Positions 1 to 12,991 are shown, counted from the stretch's first letter. The stretch is 64,000 bases of DNA from Alternaria dauci (GCF_042100115.1 NC_091277.1:2760520-2824519); one strand, 5' to 3'. Notes: generated by a model from the letters alone, not told the origin. Numbers and translations are program-made.

Positions 1-224
1 CGCTGATGCTGAAGTTGAATGTGGAAGATGATCATTCGGTGGTGTGATTGCGATAAATACATTATGCGCGTACATACATAGATCTCGGTATTGCCGCAAC
101 TAGAAATAGCTCAAATAACAAAGGAAAGTGCGTCAAGATGAGTTCTGCTTTACGGAAACTGCCAACAGCTCCTACTGCGATCCCAAACCCCATAGGTCAC
201 GACAGTCGAGCAAAGTCCCGAAGA

Positions 225-2091
225 CTAAACACCAGAGTCCTCCTGCTCAATACCAACTAGATCGGCATGACCTGTCCACCCGTCACAAGTGCTAGTAAGT
301 GTGTCGTTATTCGTGATGCCCGCGATCGCGTCATACTGCTCAACGAACTGCATCGCAAAGCCCTCCGACGTATGCCAACCGATATGGCAATGCATCAACC
401 AAGCTCCAGGATTGTTCGTCTCAAACGCCAGTACCAAGTACCCCGATGCAGGAAGCATAGCAGTATCACGGCGGGGAGGATTGGCGAGGTTGAGCGTTGT
501 CTCCCCATCAGTATACGTACCCGTTCCCTGCGCAATGACGTAGAAATCATGGCCGTGCAAGTGGATAGGGTGAGGCACAGCGAGCGTCGTGGAGATGACA
601 ACGTAGACCCATTCATTAGCGTTGGGTAGGACGAATACGGCGTTAGACGTCTCGAATTCAGTTTCGCCTCGCATGATCTTCGAGAGAGTTGGGTTTTCCC
701 ATTCAGAAATGAAAGTTGTGCTGTTCATCGTCCATTTGAAGAGTAGATCGGTGTTGAGCCCGACGGCGACGGGCTCGTCGGCTGTAGCATCGGCCGTGGA
801 GCCAACGGTCTTGGAGACATATGGTACAATATTGGCGGTTTCGTCGTCACAGCTATCCTCGTAGTCGTAGGCCGAGGTAGTGGGAGTACCGGGTGCATCT
901 CCGTAATAAATGATGCCGCGAATGTCATCGGTGTTATCGTTCTCTGAGCAGGCTGACTGGGGAATCGCACGCATCCAAAAGTCAGTCACATCGGTTTGGT
1001 CGGCGGTTACGACAATATCATAGCGCTGACCCATGCCGATATCAATGACTGTGGCTTCGTAGGGCTCGATAGCAACCAGATCAGAGCCGATCACCGTCAT
1101 CGTGTGATTGTCGATCATGAACTTGAAGTGTGTATCGACCGCGGCGTTCACAAGGCGGAACAGATACGACGTGCCAGCGACGAAGGATTGGTTGAACCGG
1201 AAGCCTCCGTCCTCGTACGTGTTTGTTCCATTGATGAGTCCATTGTCTAGGGTTGGCGGTCCAGAAGTCTCGGCGGAGTGGTAGAGCTCATCAACAGTCT
1301 GCATATCGTTAGTATGATCCAATCAATGTACTTGCTTTGAACGTGAACATACCTGATGATCCCAATCATTGAGCATCAATACACCAAGATCTTCATCGTA
1401 GTTGGCGGTGGCGGGTCCGTTGATGATGATGCCTCCGAAGACGCCTTGCCATGCTTGAAGTGCGAAGTGGGAATGATACCAAGAAGAGCCGTATTGCGTT
1501 GCCCGCCATGTGTACGTCATTGATTCGCCTGGGGCAGTTGGGCATTGCGTGATCGAGCCTAGTGGTAGAAGTTTAAAATCAGCATCGCTCTCAAAGATCG
1601 TTTGCGGAGAAGGATCACTTACTAACGCCGTCCTGGTCATTTGTGTTCATCTGCCAGATGCCGTGAAAGTGGATGCTCGTGCCGTTGTTCGAAGTCGTGA
1701 GCGAGTTTGTGACATGGACAATAACAGTATCGCCCCAGTCTGCGATAAGAGTAGGGCCAGGGATTGACCTGAGCGTACGCATATGGAGTTAGTGTTTGTC
1801 GCACGTGGATTTGGTGGCGATTTTCTCTTACCCGTTGACAGCCATGGCCGAGCGCGATACACCGTCTGGTGCAACAGTGACATCGGTGATCTCCAACCAG
1901 TATTCACGAGTCACCCCAGTATCGGGGACGTCGTCGGTTGGGTCTATATCAATGGAATAATCGCACCACTCTGAACGCGTCGAAGCGGTGTTTCCGCTAC
2001 AGGCGGCTCTGGGTCGTAGGTCCGAAGTAAAGGGAAAGGCAGTAGCATAGCTAGCTAGAGCTGCGACAGTGTAGATACCACGAAGAAGCAT
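225..2091 (-). CDS. Laccase-like multicopper oxidase, four exons, secreted
   Basis: Model: exons 2091-1832, 1768-1623, 1558-1353 and 1298-225. The three introns are 63, 64 and 54 nt with GT-AG ends, and the third has a TACTAAC branch site. The frame is continuous and gives 561 residues. Copper-ligand motifs appear in family order: HFHGIWQ (about residue 120), WYHSHF, HPIHLHGHDF and HCHIGWHTSEGFAMQF. The start is the ATG at 2091, followed by a hydrophobic signal peptide (MLLRGIYTVAALASYATA). The protein ends in DSGV, the DSG(L/I/V) tail typical of mature ascomycete laccases, where the C terminus plugs the tunnel to the trinuclear copper site. Family role: extracellular oxidation of phenolics with reduction of O2 to water, in melanin formation, lignin-phenol attack or detoxification. 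Substrate is not predictable here. It is divergent from the small secreted-protein gene at 3150. Confidence 0.93.
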
Positions 2092-3149
2092 GACGGCGAC
2101 GAAAGGTGGAATGCGACTGCGCTAGCAAAATGAATGGCAGAACCACAGCAAATGTTTCCGAACAGGAAATAAGAAAAGAGCGTATAGCAGTAGAAGCGAG
2201 TGTGAACGAAGCTGGATGATCTGCGGTACGGGTAGAGTGACGAACCTATATACCTTCAGTATCAGCATACTTGTAGTCTTCTACCTGCAAGCTAGCTGCC
2301 TCATCACCCTGCAGGCGATAGTCCATGTTCGTTGTTGAGCCTCAGATTGCCCCTTTGCTATCCCAGTTGACGTTCACCGCCGCGCGGCATGATACTGAGG
2401 CACCGAAGACCCCCACATCGCCTCGCCACTAAGTCGCTTCAGTCAACTCCATCTGAAAATAAACTCTGTCTAGCCCACATACAGTCGTGCCTGTTGCGAT
2501 AAAGCAGATTGAAAGTTCAGGAGGCTTTTCGCCGACGGTGATGAAATGGTACGCGCAATCCATGAGAACCATGAAACAATTCCAGGTTGTTGACAGAACG
2601 TTCATGCGACAGTGGCAGGGACACCAACTGTGGCTGAGAATCGCGACGCAATCGGGCCTAAGGACACGGGTAGTGGGCCGCATTACCCGCCAAGCTGCCG
2701 TTCGGCTGATGACGACTCAGGAACACGAGCAATGTGATTGGATGGTATAAACAAACACCCGCAAGCAGTCGTCACGGACCAGGTGAGTCCGATATAGCCA
2801 GCGTTCATGGCTTGCGAATCTGGGCGCCGGGGCTTGTGGAGCGGATGCGTCCGCCAATAGTGCGAATCTTCCTGTGTACGTGCGTCGGGCGTCGGGCGTC
2901 GTAGGCATCGGATGTTGGCCGAGATAGCCTCGCGACGTTACGTCGGCTTCATGATTCGAGAGATAGGGCGCAGAGGCCTCGCGGCGTGCTTGCGTTGCCT
3001 GCCTGTATTCAGGGAGAGAGCTCTTCCACAATGGGGATCGAGTTGTTTAAGAGGATCTAGGCTGCAGAGATGATTGACCGTCACCCAGCTCTCTCCACAT
3101 TCCTTTGATAACACATCCTCTTGTCAAGTCCGCATCTATTCTTTGCAAG
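2092..3149. promoter_or_regulatory. Divergent promoter region of laccase and small secreted protein gene
   Basis: No gene supported. A TATATA at 2247-2252 lies about 155 bp upstream of the laccase ATG and could serve that gene. Open frames here on both strands lack splice logic, recognisable motifs and codon structure. The interval is ordinary unique DNA. Confidence 0.45.
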
Positions 3150-3823
3150 ATGCGTCCCAACATGCGAAAGCTCTTGGCTGCCTCTCTTCCTCTTGTCGTC
3201 CTCGGTGCGCGCAAGCGCGATGTGTCTCCATCCGCAACATTCCAACTGTACGCATACGGCGATGGCTTTGGTGGCTTGCCGCTCTTCTATGCGGACGGCG
3301 TCGCATACGTTGGCAATCCAAGCCTTTCAGATAGTCCGGAGGCTGCTGTCGTGACCTGTAAGTTCTTAGCCTGCACTCGTCGTTCTGTACTTGCTTTTCG
3401 GTCAATGTTTTGTTTTTCGATTGCGCGTGTTGGGGTCCACTGACGTCATCAGTCACAACGAATTCTGATCACCACTTCATCGGTAATCCGAACGTCACCA
3501 CCGGAGATGTTACGCCCTCATGGTCCAACGTCACCCTCTACGTCCCCGAGCGCTCCTCGGGGAACAAGCGTGTTGGCTTCCTTCCGCCGAACAATGGTAC
3601 AGGCAACGCTACCACGCACACGTCTGGCTTCGCATTCTATGGGTCCACGGCTATGCTTTACAACGAGGACGGTAGTATCGCGACCCTGTTCAGCGGGGTG
3701 CAGTCGGAGACGACTGGCATATTCGAGTTGTTTTGGAACGAGACTACAGACGCAACGCCTTTGACGCTGCGTAGGGTAGCTCCTAGTAATGAACACAGCA
3801 ACACAACCTTAGAGGCTCGCTAG
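3150..3823 (+). CDS. Small secreted protein, hypothetical, two exons
   Basis: Exons 3150-3357 and 3453-3823, joined by a 95-nt GT-AG intron (donor GTAAGT), encode 192 residues. The start can be the ATG at 3150 or at 3162; both lead into a hydrophobic secretion signal (KLLAASLPLVVLG) followed by a KR pair that could be a processing site. The mature part is rich in Asn-X-Ser/Thr sequons, so N-glycosylation is likely, and in Gly/Phe/Tyr near the start (YGDGFGGLPLFYADG). There are few cysteines. I recognise the general type as a small secreted protein common in Pleosporales, but no function or named domain. It could be a wall-associated or effector-like protein. The frame is clean, so it is probably functional. 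Confidence 0.75.
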
Positions 3824-4231
3824 TAGGGAGTTGAAGCATGTCTTGAAACTACTTAGGAATCTGTATTAGTTGTTCTTTCTGTGTAACGATATCTGAGTTG
3901 AAAATTTTCTAGTAGAATACTAAAGCGTTATCCACGCATTGAGCGATCGCGTGCATTAGCTGATCGTCCGCTGGTACCGATGATTTTCGAACCTATCAGG
4001 ATCGGCAAGGAAGCGATAGAGGACTTCCGAACTCAGCTCTCGGAGGTGAAGCTGGAACCCCATCTCAGCTCTCGGGGCTGGAGCTGAAACCCCACCTCAG
4101 CAACGAGAGCTATAGAAGCTAGCTGCTAACCCCTCTCTTCCCTTTTCACAATTATTACAAGCCTGTACCTAAAGCAACTTTTCGACAGCAAGTCCGATAC
4201 CCAAGATTTCAGCGAACTATGACAAGACGCA
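3824..4231. other. Intergenic, no gene seen
   Basis: Holds the 3' flank of the small secreted protein gene. A short near-duplicate occurs around 4030-4105, where two segments share the words CTCAGCTCTCGG and GAACCCCATCTCAG or variants. No coding or RNA feature seen. Confidence 0.4.
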
Positions 4232-5473
4232 TTGGACAGAAATGATAATACAGCCCCCAAGCGAACGAAAAGAGAAATGGACCTTGTCTCGACCCTCACG
4301 ACCCCTAAAGCCCTGTTAAAACATCTTGATAAGAATAAAAAGTTATTTAAGCTTTTCAGATCCAAGCATGGAAAGCTTACTGGCAGGCTTAGAGCTTTCA
4401 TGAAACCCTTTGTGATACTGTCTGAGATGATATCTGCCGCCGTTTCTGCATCGGGATTCGCGCTAGCGTCTACAATCCTTGGGGTTGTATGTTTCGTTCT
4501 TAAGGCAGCTGATGGGGTATCTGAGGTTTACGCATGGATTGAAGAGCTTTTCGACAAGCTTCGGGATCTTACCACCTGTCTCGACAAATACGTACAGCTA
4601 GGCCATTCGAGACAAAGTTGTTGATATACTCGGCTGCCTTCTCGAAATCCGTATTTGCGCTGAGAACGCAACTAAGGACGGATGATGGAAGAATTATGCT
4701 GCGCTTCGTTTCCTCGGCGGCGATGAACGTGTGAAAGCCGCGTTTAGTAACCTTGCCAGCTTACTTCAGAGTGCGCAATCACTCGTCATTGCAATTACGT
4801 ATGCCACCAACCAGAAGATGGACAAGCGAATCGAAGAGATAGGAGCTCTGAGCGAAGCGATACTGGGTGCTGCGAACAAAGCAGAGGACGGGAAGAGGCG
4901 CAAAGAATGCATGGCATGGATCTCCAACATTGACTTTACTGCGCAACAATCTGACAACTTGGGGCGAAGACAAGCGAATACTGGAGAGTCGTTCTTGCAA
5001 AACCCTATCTTCACGAGTTGGGCGAATGGCCCTACAATATTATGGGGACTCTTCTGTCAGGGCGCTCCGGGCGCCGGTAAAACTGCCATGTCTGCTGCTG
5101 TCATCGATCATCTTTCGCGTCTGGGCTCTGCGGGCGAGGTCGGAGTTGCGTACTTCTACTGCAACTACAGATCACGCACTGAGCAGACGCTCCATAATCT
5201 CCTCTCAAGCCTTCTTCGGCGTCTGGTACAGCTTCGCAGCATAACCCCTTCGTGTGTCATTGACGCCTACAATAAATTCGGCCACAAGCGGACATTATCG
5301 TCAGAGGAGTGTGTGAAACGGATTGATTTAGTCTGCAAAGAATTTTCGATTACATACATTGTCGTCGACGCCATCGACGAGTGCCAGAAGGACGTGTCGC
5401 GAAATTTGTTCAAAAGCATCCGATCCGTCCAGAAGCAGAGTAACATCCGGTTCATGATGACAGCGCGTTTCAT
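4232..5473 (+). pseudogene. Truncated STAND/NACHT NTPase (fungal NLR) remnant
   Basis: The first open segment, 4232-4624, resembles the helical N-terminal domain of fungal STAND proteins (Goodbye-like; about residues 70-110, with ADGVSEVYAWIEELF). The frame then shifts by one near 4600, and coding resemblance continues in the new frame past an in-frame TGA at 4683-4685. The second segment (to about 5473) carries a Walker A, GAPGAGKTA, and a Walker B with NACHT-like acidic residues, YIVVDAIDECQ. The NACHT domain stops abruptly after MMTAR where the sequence runs into the 3' end of the cutinase gene; sensor repeats and the rest of the NTPase are absent. Intact relatives act in non-self recognition and heterokaryon incompatibility. 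With one frameshift, one nonsense codon and loss of the 3' half, this copy is non-functional. Confidence 0.8.
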
Positions 5474-5475
5474 AA

Positions 5476-6304
<829 letters not shown>

Positions 6305-7117
6305 AGCGGATGGCAGTGTTTCGAATAAGACTTCAATGTAGAAAAGAGGACTTAGGGTTTATTCGAAAGATCGTGTAGGTACGAATGAGCTTTGGATATG
6401 CGGTGCAAACGTCCTGGCTTGACTACGGTACTTATATTCTGTGCTTTAAGGTGTATTGAAAGCTTAGTAGGGCTCAAAGTGTAATTGTACTCGCGTCAGC
6501 CACTTGGCAATGGTGACCGTAACTTCTCAGAAATCCGAAAGATCTCGGAAAGTCTCCGTTGATGTGAGGTCTTAGACACATTTTAAGACTCGGCCCGTTC
6601 TCGGATAGATACGATCGCGTCTCTTGTGGGACACAGTAGTCGAATTGTAACATATTATTCAATTGGTGTCTTAGTCCAGCTACTGTGCGAATGTTCTAGA
6701 CGCGCGGCCATCGGTGCGATCGCGCCCAAGGCCGAAAATTTTCGGGGATTTCACTACCGTAATCAGTGAGCACATGTAGAGATTCAGCATGGATGGGCCT
6801 GGAGGGTTCGGCCCGTCTTTGGACGAACATACCAACACACAGGCTGCTCATCCCGAAATTTTACGGACCTGTTTACATGACGTTCGTACAGCACTAGACT
6901 TGCGCTGGTGTCGGGTGTATCGGACGTACAGTACTTGGTCTCGTCATAAGAGGCTGATCTCCAACACAGCCCCTTGGTGCTTACCAATATTCGCCCTGAC
7001 AAGCCGCCGAAGTTGCTGAGTGATCGCAGAGGAATAGAAACAATCGCAGTCATATGTATAAATATACATAGCAGAATGCACACACTGGGTACCCGGTTAA
7101 TATCTCAGTTCATCAGC
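6305..7117. promoter_or_regulatory. Divergent promoter region between cutinase and second small secreted protein
   Basis: No gene supported. A TATAAATA at 7057-7064, about 55 bp before the ATG at 7118, is a plausible TATA element for the + strand gene. An AATATAAG-like box on the - strand near 6431-6440 may serve the cutinase. The rest shows nothing recognisable. Confidence 0.4.
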
Positions 7118-7633
7118 ATGCAGTTCTCCATGAGGATCCTTCGCCTTGCAGCACTTCTGCTGCCTGCAGTAAGGGCTATTAACATGACCTTCTACAACCC
7201 ACAGTGTGGGGTTGACTACGCTTTTGGCCCGTTCTACGAAGAGTAAACTACCTCTTCCGCTCGTTGTCTCCCTTCCACCGTTCTCTAACCCCGTGATAGG
7301 CTTCTCTTCCAAGCAGAAACCCCTACATCAGGATCCAACTTCACAGACTTCTTTACCCCCAATGGTACTCTGGCTGTGTTAAACAACACCGCATCAGGTA
7401 TTGAGAACGTTGGGGTGCTGATGGATGCTATGCTACCGGATGATGGGTCGGTTGTCTGGAACGTAAGTTGCTCCCCTCCAGAACAGTGCTTGAACAAGAA
7501 GCTAACGTGAACGCTCAACATGTAGCACTACCCAAACATCACGTTTGTTGCCAATGAAACGGATACAATCAAGACTTACCAGCTCAATGGTATCCTGCAC
7601 ATAGTCGCGGCGGGCGAATGTAGTACAACTTAG
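7118..7633 (+). CDS. Small secreted protein, hypothetical, three exons
   Basis: Exons 7118-7242, 7300-7462 and 7526-7633 join in frame to 131 residues. The introns are 57 and 63 nt, both GT-AG with CTAAC-type branch sites. It begins with a signal peptide (MRILRLAALLLPAVRA) and carries several N-glycosylation sequons (NMT, NFT, NGT, NNT, NIT, NET). Two cysteines remain in the mature part, one near the N terminus (NPQCGVDY) and one near the C terminus (GECSTT), possibly forming a disulfide. No named domain recognised. Size, secretion and position beside a RIPed block fit an effector-like or surface protein, but this is inference. The frame and splice sites are clean. Confidence 0.72.
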
Positions 7634-7786
7634 TACGTATACTCTTCTGAGACACCGGTGGATCTTATCCATTCTCCACTTCCAAGCTTGACTCTGACAT
7701 GGAACTCAGTTTCTCGACCCGCTTCACGGTAACGAAGAATTTGATGACTGGCATTCCGAACTTGCAATCTCACTCTGGAAGCTTGG

Positions 7787-8305
7787 TTGAATACAATGGT
7801 TTTCGTGTTGATGCTTCGGAGGACCCGTGCTTCGCGCGATACTGAGCATGAGTTGTGGAGTGGAGAGGTCGCGGCATGTCAACCAACCGTAGGGTTCCAC
7901 CACATAGCACCCAAAGTTCTGGAATTAGGTGCAGACATAGAAACCATAGGCCCATGCGCACTTCACGAGGCAGCCTTGGCTTGCGAAATGCTGCCACTGG
8001 AATAGCTTCTGGAGAATGGAGTTGACGTGAACGCGCCGGGCGACAAATATGCTAATGCCAATATCACTACTGTCTTAGTAAATGCAGCCAACAGAGAGTA
8101 CTCTTTCCAGCCTTATGATACCTTGGAACTGTTGATTAAATATGGTGCGGATCTGGAAGTGCATAGCCCAGCAGTCCTTGAACTTGCGATTGCGAATGAC
8201 TGTGACGATGATGTCATAATGTTGCTAGGCGGCATCGTTGAGGTGCGTAAGGACACCGAAGATTCAGAAGAGGACAGCAAGGAACAGGGCGGAGAGCAAA
8301 GTGAG
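7787..8305 (+). pseudogene. Ankyrin-repeat protein remnant
   Basis: Two open segments in the same frame are separated by a TAG at 8003-8005. They show ankyrin-type helices and loops: ADIETIGPCALHEAALACE, then LLENGVDVNAPGD, LLIKYGADLEVHSPAVLELAIAND and VIMLLGG. About three repeats survive. Downstream is an acidic Glu/Asp-rich tail. No start codon with a credible N-terminal domain is visible. The TAG sits where a Gln codon would fit the repeat, so a CAG to TAG change is plausible. It may be the sensor end of the same kind of NLR gene whose N-terminal half lies at 4232-5473 on the same strand, but the two are separated by the cutinase and a secreted-protein gene and I cannot show they were once one gene. 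Confidence 0.6.
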
Positions 8306-8624
8306 GAGGGGGACAGAGCATCCTTCTCCTTGCGAATTCTCCTATATAAAAGAATCTGTTCGTTCAGATCGTTAAGAATTGTGGACCTCGGGAAGTTGTG
8401 ACTGGCTCAAGCTGATGCGTCATCGCAGTACTATAGGATAATGAAATAGATAAATCAGACGGAAACCATAGTATCGTGAGCCGAAGGCGCACAGAAGAGG
8501 ATGGGGAGGATAGTGAGGAAGACAATCAGAAGCAATGTACAAGAGACGATACCAATTGTTAAGAAGTAACAGAAACGCCGCACAAAAACCCTCACATCCC
8601 TCTCTGATTGCCGCGACATGTTAT

Positions 8625-9849
8625 CTATTGACCGTCCGCATTCTCATAGCAAGGGAACCAGCACTCGAAGTTCTGCGTATTCGGAGCACTTCCGTCGACG
8701 ACCTTGCAGAAGGGCAGCGGTTGCCGATTTGGGTCCGTATCGGGGTCAGTCCATGGGCCCCGACCATTACCCTGCATATCGGAGTCCCAATCGAAGAGGT
8801 TCACATTGACATTGTTTTGGCCCGGTGCGTACTCAAACTCCAGCGTGCTACCAAAACTGCCGGTGCGCTTGACCTGCAGGTCATTGGGAAGGCCCTGAAG
8901 GTTGCATGTGTCGCCGTCGTTGGGCAGGTTGCACCCAGCTGACGCCGTGTCCTGGTTTGCCCAGTCGCTGAGCTTGACGTCCTTGATCGTCGCGTCGCCG
9001 TCGCGCGTAAAGGCGACGCTACACTGGTAGAGTTCTGCGTAGACTGTGTTGGACAGCTTGTACTTGTTGTCATCACCCGCGCGGTTGTAGTAGCTGCTAA
9101 GTTTGCCTGTAGCGAAGGTCTTCTCCGAAAGCTCGAATTGCATGCCGTCGGAACCGCAGACACCCCCTGGATTAGGGTTCGGCTGACAGAATTTGAGCTT
9201 AGTCTGATCAGCACCCGTGATATCGAACTCCACGTCGAAGTAGTCGTCGCGGACCATGCCCTGGTTCCTTACAATCGCACCCAGCTTGCCGCCGATAGAT
9301 CCGTTCTCGCCACTTGGCATGCAGCGTAAACTGTTTGGTGCCAGTCTGTTTGGATCGCCAAATGGATATTGCTGGGACAGTGCAGGTGGCCACTCATCAC
9401 ATTAGTATTCCAGCGGACCTGCTGTCTTATCGCTGAACTTCTGACTGAACGGAAATTCACCACAGGGGCTATAGCCTCCAGCAGAACAGCCAGAGGCCTG
9501 TCGGTTCCTGCCATTCTTACCGCTGTTGCCTCCGGGCCCGATGTACACGACCCTGTTTGGATTTTGTATTGGTGGATTGGTATACGGAGCCTACCGCAGA
9601 CATGGGTTGGTTCTCGTTGAGTTGGTTGAGCTGGCAAACACTTACCACGCAATTGATGTAGTAACACGCATTGTTGCAAGCACCTTCTCCACCAACACAG
9701 GTAATTTTCTGAGGACCGAAATCCTTCCCAGCGCGCTTCTCAAACATCCTGTCTGCCCGTCCAGGTGCCACAATGGCAGGCACGTTGTTTCCCTGCTCCA
9801 AGCCCATCGATACTTGGAGCAGCAGAGCAATGGCCGCGATGTAATGCAT
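8625..9849 (-). pseudogene. Secreted NucA/NucB-type nuclease with in-frame stop
   Basis: Exon 1 is 9849-9646: a signal peptide, then CVGGEGACNNACYYINCV. A 55-nt GT-AG intron follows, and exon 2 runs from 9590 to 8625. The core CDEWPPA, followed by RCMPSGENGSIGGKLG, matches the DEWP..A / S..NRGAGSWVG layout of bacterial NucB-type DNases, a family also present as secreted fungal proteins. Upstream, SGCSAGGYSPCGEFPF fits the family's Cys-rich lead-in. A TAA at 9404-9402 falls directly before CDEWPPA in otherwise continuous frame; no intron of sensible size removes it while keeping the frame. CAA to TAA in a CpA context would be RIP-type damage. The C-terminal ~190 residues (Cys- and Asp-rich, no domain recognised) remain open. 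Either a recent pseudogene or a readthrough/sequencing case. Confidence 0.68.
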
Positions 9850-10643
9850 AGCGGGTGACGGAAGGGACTTCCTTTGACGAAGAGGGTATCGAAGCCTCCG
9901 AATGCTGGTGAAACTTGCAAACTGCGAACAAGATGTGAGAAAGAAGAAGAATGATAATCAGGGCAAGTATGAGGTCGGAGAACAGTGCTGGTGGTGAAGA
10001 GTCACAAGTTCGACATTCCAACCTCTTTATACCATCGCGACAACATCTTCAAATCAGCCCATCCCATCATCATCGTCAAGGTACTTCGATCCTGGCGGCT
10101 AAACCTGGGGGCTACATACTGCGTTTCAGCAACACCTCATACTCTCGAGATGCTCATGCTCGACACAGCTTTCAGGATTCCGTCAGCATAGAGTTAGTGT
10201 CGAAGTCAGCCAAGTCAATAAGCCCCGAGATGTCTTGCGTACAAAGGACGCCTGCCAACTCACTGGTACTCCTACATGCGAGAGTATTCTTGTACTCTGC
10301 AAGGCCGCCAGCAACCCGGGCTGCGCACGACTAGATATAACGAAGGAAGGATCGCAATCCCCGCATGCGATCGTGAGTAGTGTAGTCGTTATTCGCTGCG
10401 CTGGAAGTGTTTGCAGTTTGAAGTCCCTAGTCTGAGCTTACGGTGCAGGAGGTCAAAAATAAGGTGCGGCGCAGCGGGTGGCCCCACGTAAGCATCCGCT
10501 CCGCCTCACTGCATGCATGCGCGAACGCCAGTGACGTCAGAGAATAGTAAGACCATTAAGGGCGCAACTTGGCCGCAACAACAACTCGGCAGCCTTTGCA
10601 GCTTTCGCATTCCAAATCATATACACCACTCCATAAAACGAAC
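9850..10643. promoter_or_regulatory. Divergent upstream region of nuclease and 187-residue protein genes
   Basis: A TATAAAG on the - strand at about 10,031-10,025 could serve the nuclease gene. A TGACGTCA palindrome (CRE/bZIP type) occurs near 10,531-10,538, about 110 bp before the + strand ATG at 10,644. Nothing else supported. Confidence 0.4.
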
Positions 10644-11257
10644 ATGTCCGATCCACCCTACGCGCTCTTCGTCCTCGACAAAAGCATCACCAACGAGGTG
10701 ATTACCACCAGATCCATCCATCATGTGCCCGACACTAACAACCATAGTATCTCAACTCCGTCCTTGAGCGCGCTTACCATGGCGACAGCGACTCGGGCTG
10801 GAATTTCTGGGTCGCAACCGATTCCTACGATGACTTGCCCGCATGCCCCGAAGTTCACAAGCCCCCTCACGCCGGCGGCACTGAGCCACCGGTCCCATCC
10901 TCCTTTGTCTCACCCTGGCTCGGCAAGACGCCCGAAGACTGCGCAAAGTGGCTACAGGCGATGCCGCGCACCGAGTCCACGGATGAGAAGAAGTACGTCG
11001 TCGACACGCCTGTGAATCCACAGTACTTTGTATTCCTGAACGAGTTCTCAAAGGATGAGGACTTAGTGTTTGTCGCGCGCGTTGTCAAGCAAGATGGGGA
11101 AGAGATAAGAGTGGAGTATTTTCCGCAGTCTACAGACGAGGTACAGATGATGATGTGGACGAATTGGCAGTTCGACGAGAGAGCAGGCATGTACCAGCGG
11201 CTGTGTCTTAGCAAGAAGAAGCCAGATCGAAGTCAGTACAAGGGACTAAAGGCCTAG
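10644..11257 (+). CDS. Conserved-looking hypothetical protein, two exons, 187 aa
   Basis: Exon 1 is 10,644-10,697 (18 codons, MSDPPYALFVLDKSITNE). A 50-nt GT-AG intron follows with ACTAAC just before CATAG, and exon 2 is 10,748-11,257. Splicing places YLNSVLERAYHGDSDSGW directly after the first exon and leaves a continuous frame. There is no signal peptide or membrane segment, so it is probably cytosolic or nuclear. The C-terminal half alternates beta-like stretches (YFVFLNEF, LVFVARVV, IRVEYFP) and ends in a basic tail. I do not recognise the family. It is the last intact gene before the RIPed block and shows no RIP-type stops. Confidence 0.7.
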
Positions 11258-11700
11258 AGGTAGAGAGTAGTGAATACTTACTAAAAAACAAATGCGTTTA
11301 TTTCTCTAAACGTACTTCTTTGCACGTATATCTTTACACGTATATCTTTACACGCACTTCTCTACCCGCACTTCTTCGCCTAAACTTCTTTATATACACT
11401 TCTTTATATACACTTCTTTACCTATATATCTTACGTATGGAGGCGGCTTCCGATCTTTTAGCGGACCGTCATCCATTTGTTGTTGTTTTTTATTCGTAAT
11501 CTATTCCCTGAAATTAGCAACTACTTAGCACCTAATCCCTATACTAACTGCGACCGAACCAACTACGACCAAACCGACTACGACCGAACTAACTACGACC
11601 GAACTAACTACAGTGTCTGTGCACGTAATGCCTAGGTTCGCGTAATGCCTAGGTAATAACACTATAACCTTCTAAGAAAAGAAGCTGTAACGCTACTAAA
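11258..11700. repeat. Boundary zone with short degenerate tandem repeats
   Basis: Between about 11,300 and 11,435 a roughly 13-16 nt word (ACTTCTTTATATAC and variants) recurs about eight times. At 11,550-11,612 a 16-nt unit (AACTACGACCGAACTA) recurs about four times. At 11,625-11,657 GTAATGCCTAGGT occurs twice. Composition falls from ordinary to AT-rich across this interval, so it marks the edge of the RIPed compartment. Confidence 0.6.
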
Positions 11701-12991
11701 AGTTATAATAAAATTATATAAAGCTAGGTTTATACTATATAGCCTTATAAAGGTTTTAGCTTATTTAGAATATTTTTTAAGGGTATAGATTAACCGCGTT
11801 CTAGTCTTTTAGGGTAGAGCTACTAGTATAACTACTAGGGCTTATTTAAAAGCTATAGTATTACTAATATACTTCTAACACTTTATAGCTATCTTAGGAG
11901 CTTATAAGGCTTTATACTTACTCTTTTAGGATAGTTATATAGCTTTTTAAGAGTTATAAAGTACTTTTTAGCTATCTTTTTAGCTAACTCCTTCCTCTAT
12001 ACTTCCTAATATCTCTCTTATTTAATATACTTTACCTTAAGTAATTAAAGCTTATAATAGTAGGTTTACTCCTTTAGCTATATTATCTCTATATTTTAAA
12101 GTTATTATAATATAGCTTATTATTATTATAATACTTTATTATCTTAAGCTTATTAAATATACTTAGGTAACTAGAAAATAGCTCCCCTATAATACCTCTA
12201 AGTACCCTTAGGCTATAAGGTATAAAACTTATTATTATACTTCTTTTTAGTAGCTAAAGACTCCTTAAGGTCCCTTATCTCTCTTTTAAGGATACTATTT
12301 TAAGCTATAATATAGTATAAATATTATTAAAACTTCTTAATATTCTTATTACTTTAATCTTTTACTATATAGTATATAATAGACTTAATCTTAAGCTAGT
12401 CTTCTCTACTAAGTATAGAAGTTAAGCTTTTATCTAAATCTAATACTTCTTTAGTAAACTTCTTAAGTATAGTATCTAAGTTAGGTAAGTATATATTAAT
12501 TACTTTAAATAATCTTTTAATAAGTAGATATTTAAAAGTACTACTCTAAGCTCTCTAAAAGAGTAAGAAGAAGTCTCCTTTACTAATAAGTAAACTATAG
12601 CTTAATTAAAGAAAGTTTATTAGTTTAGATAAATAAGTAGTTAAGAGAGGCTTAAATATCTTAATATTAAGTAGTTAAAGTGTATAGGTAGTATAAGATA
12701 GAAATATAGCTAATAGGATCTTATTATTATATAGGATCTATAGCTATTAAGGAGTAGTAATTAATAGCTAGTTAAAGTATACCTTTTAGTCTCTTTTTTA
12801 AAAAACCTCTTTAAGATAAGTTAACTTAAAAGTATTATTACTCTAACTAAAAAGAGGTAAGGTAATTAAGACTAAGTAGTTACTTACTTTAATAGTATCT
12901 ATCTAGCTAAGTTAAATAGCTCTATTAGCTCCTTTAAAGATAAGTAAAGGACTTAGAACTAAGCTATCTAAATAAATATAAATTAAAATAG

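Noticed and set aside
2429..3031. Possible genes upstream of the laccase
   Set aside because: Short frames on both strands with no splice continuity, motif or plausible composition.
6789..7019. Short + strand frame before the second small secreted protein
   Set aside because: No domain or secretion signal, and it overlaps the likely promoter of the gene at 7118.
9408..9522. A 115-nt intron in the nuclease gene removing the TAA
   Set aside because: A good donor (GTAAGAATGG) and a branch-like ATACTAAT before GATGAG exist, but splicing there puts the conserved downstream block out of frame and deletes CDE.
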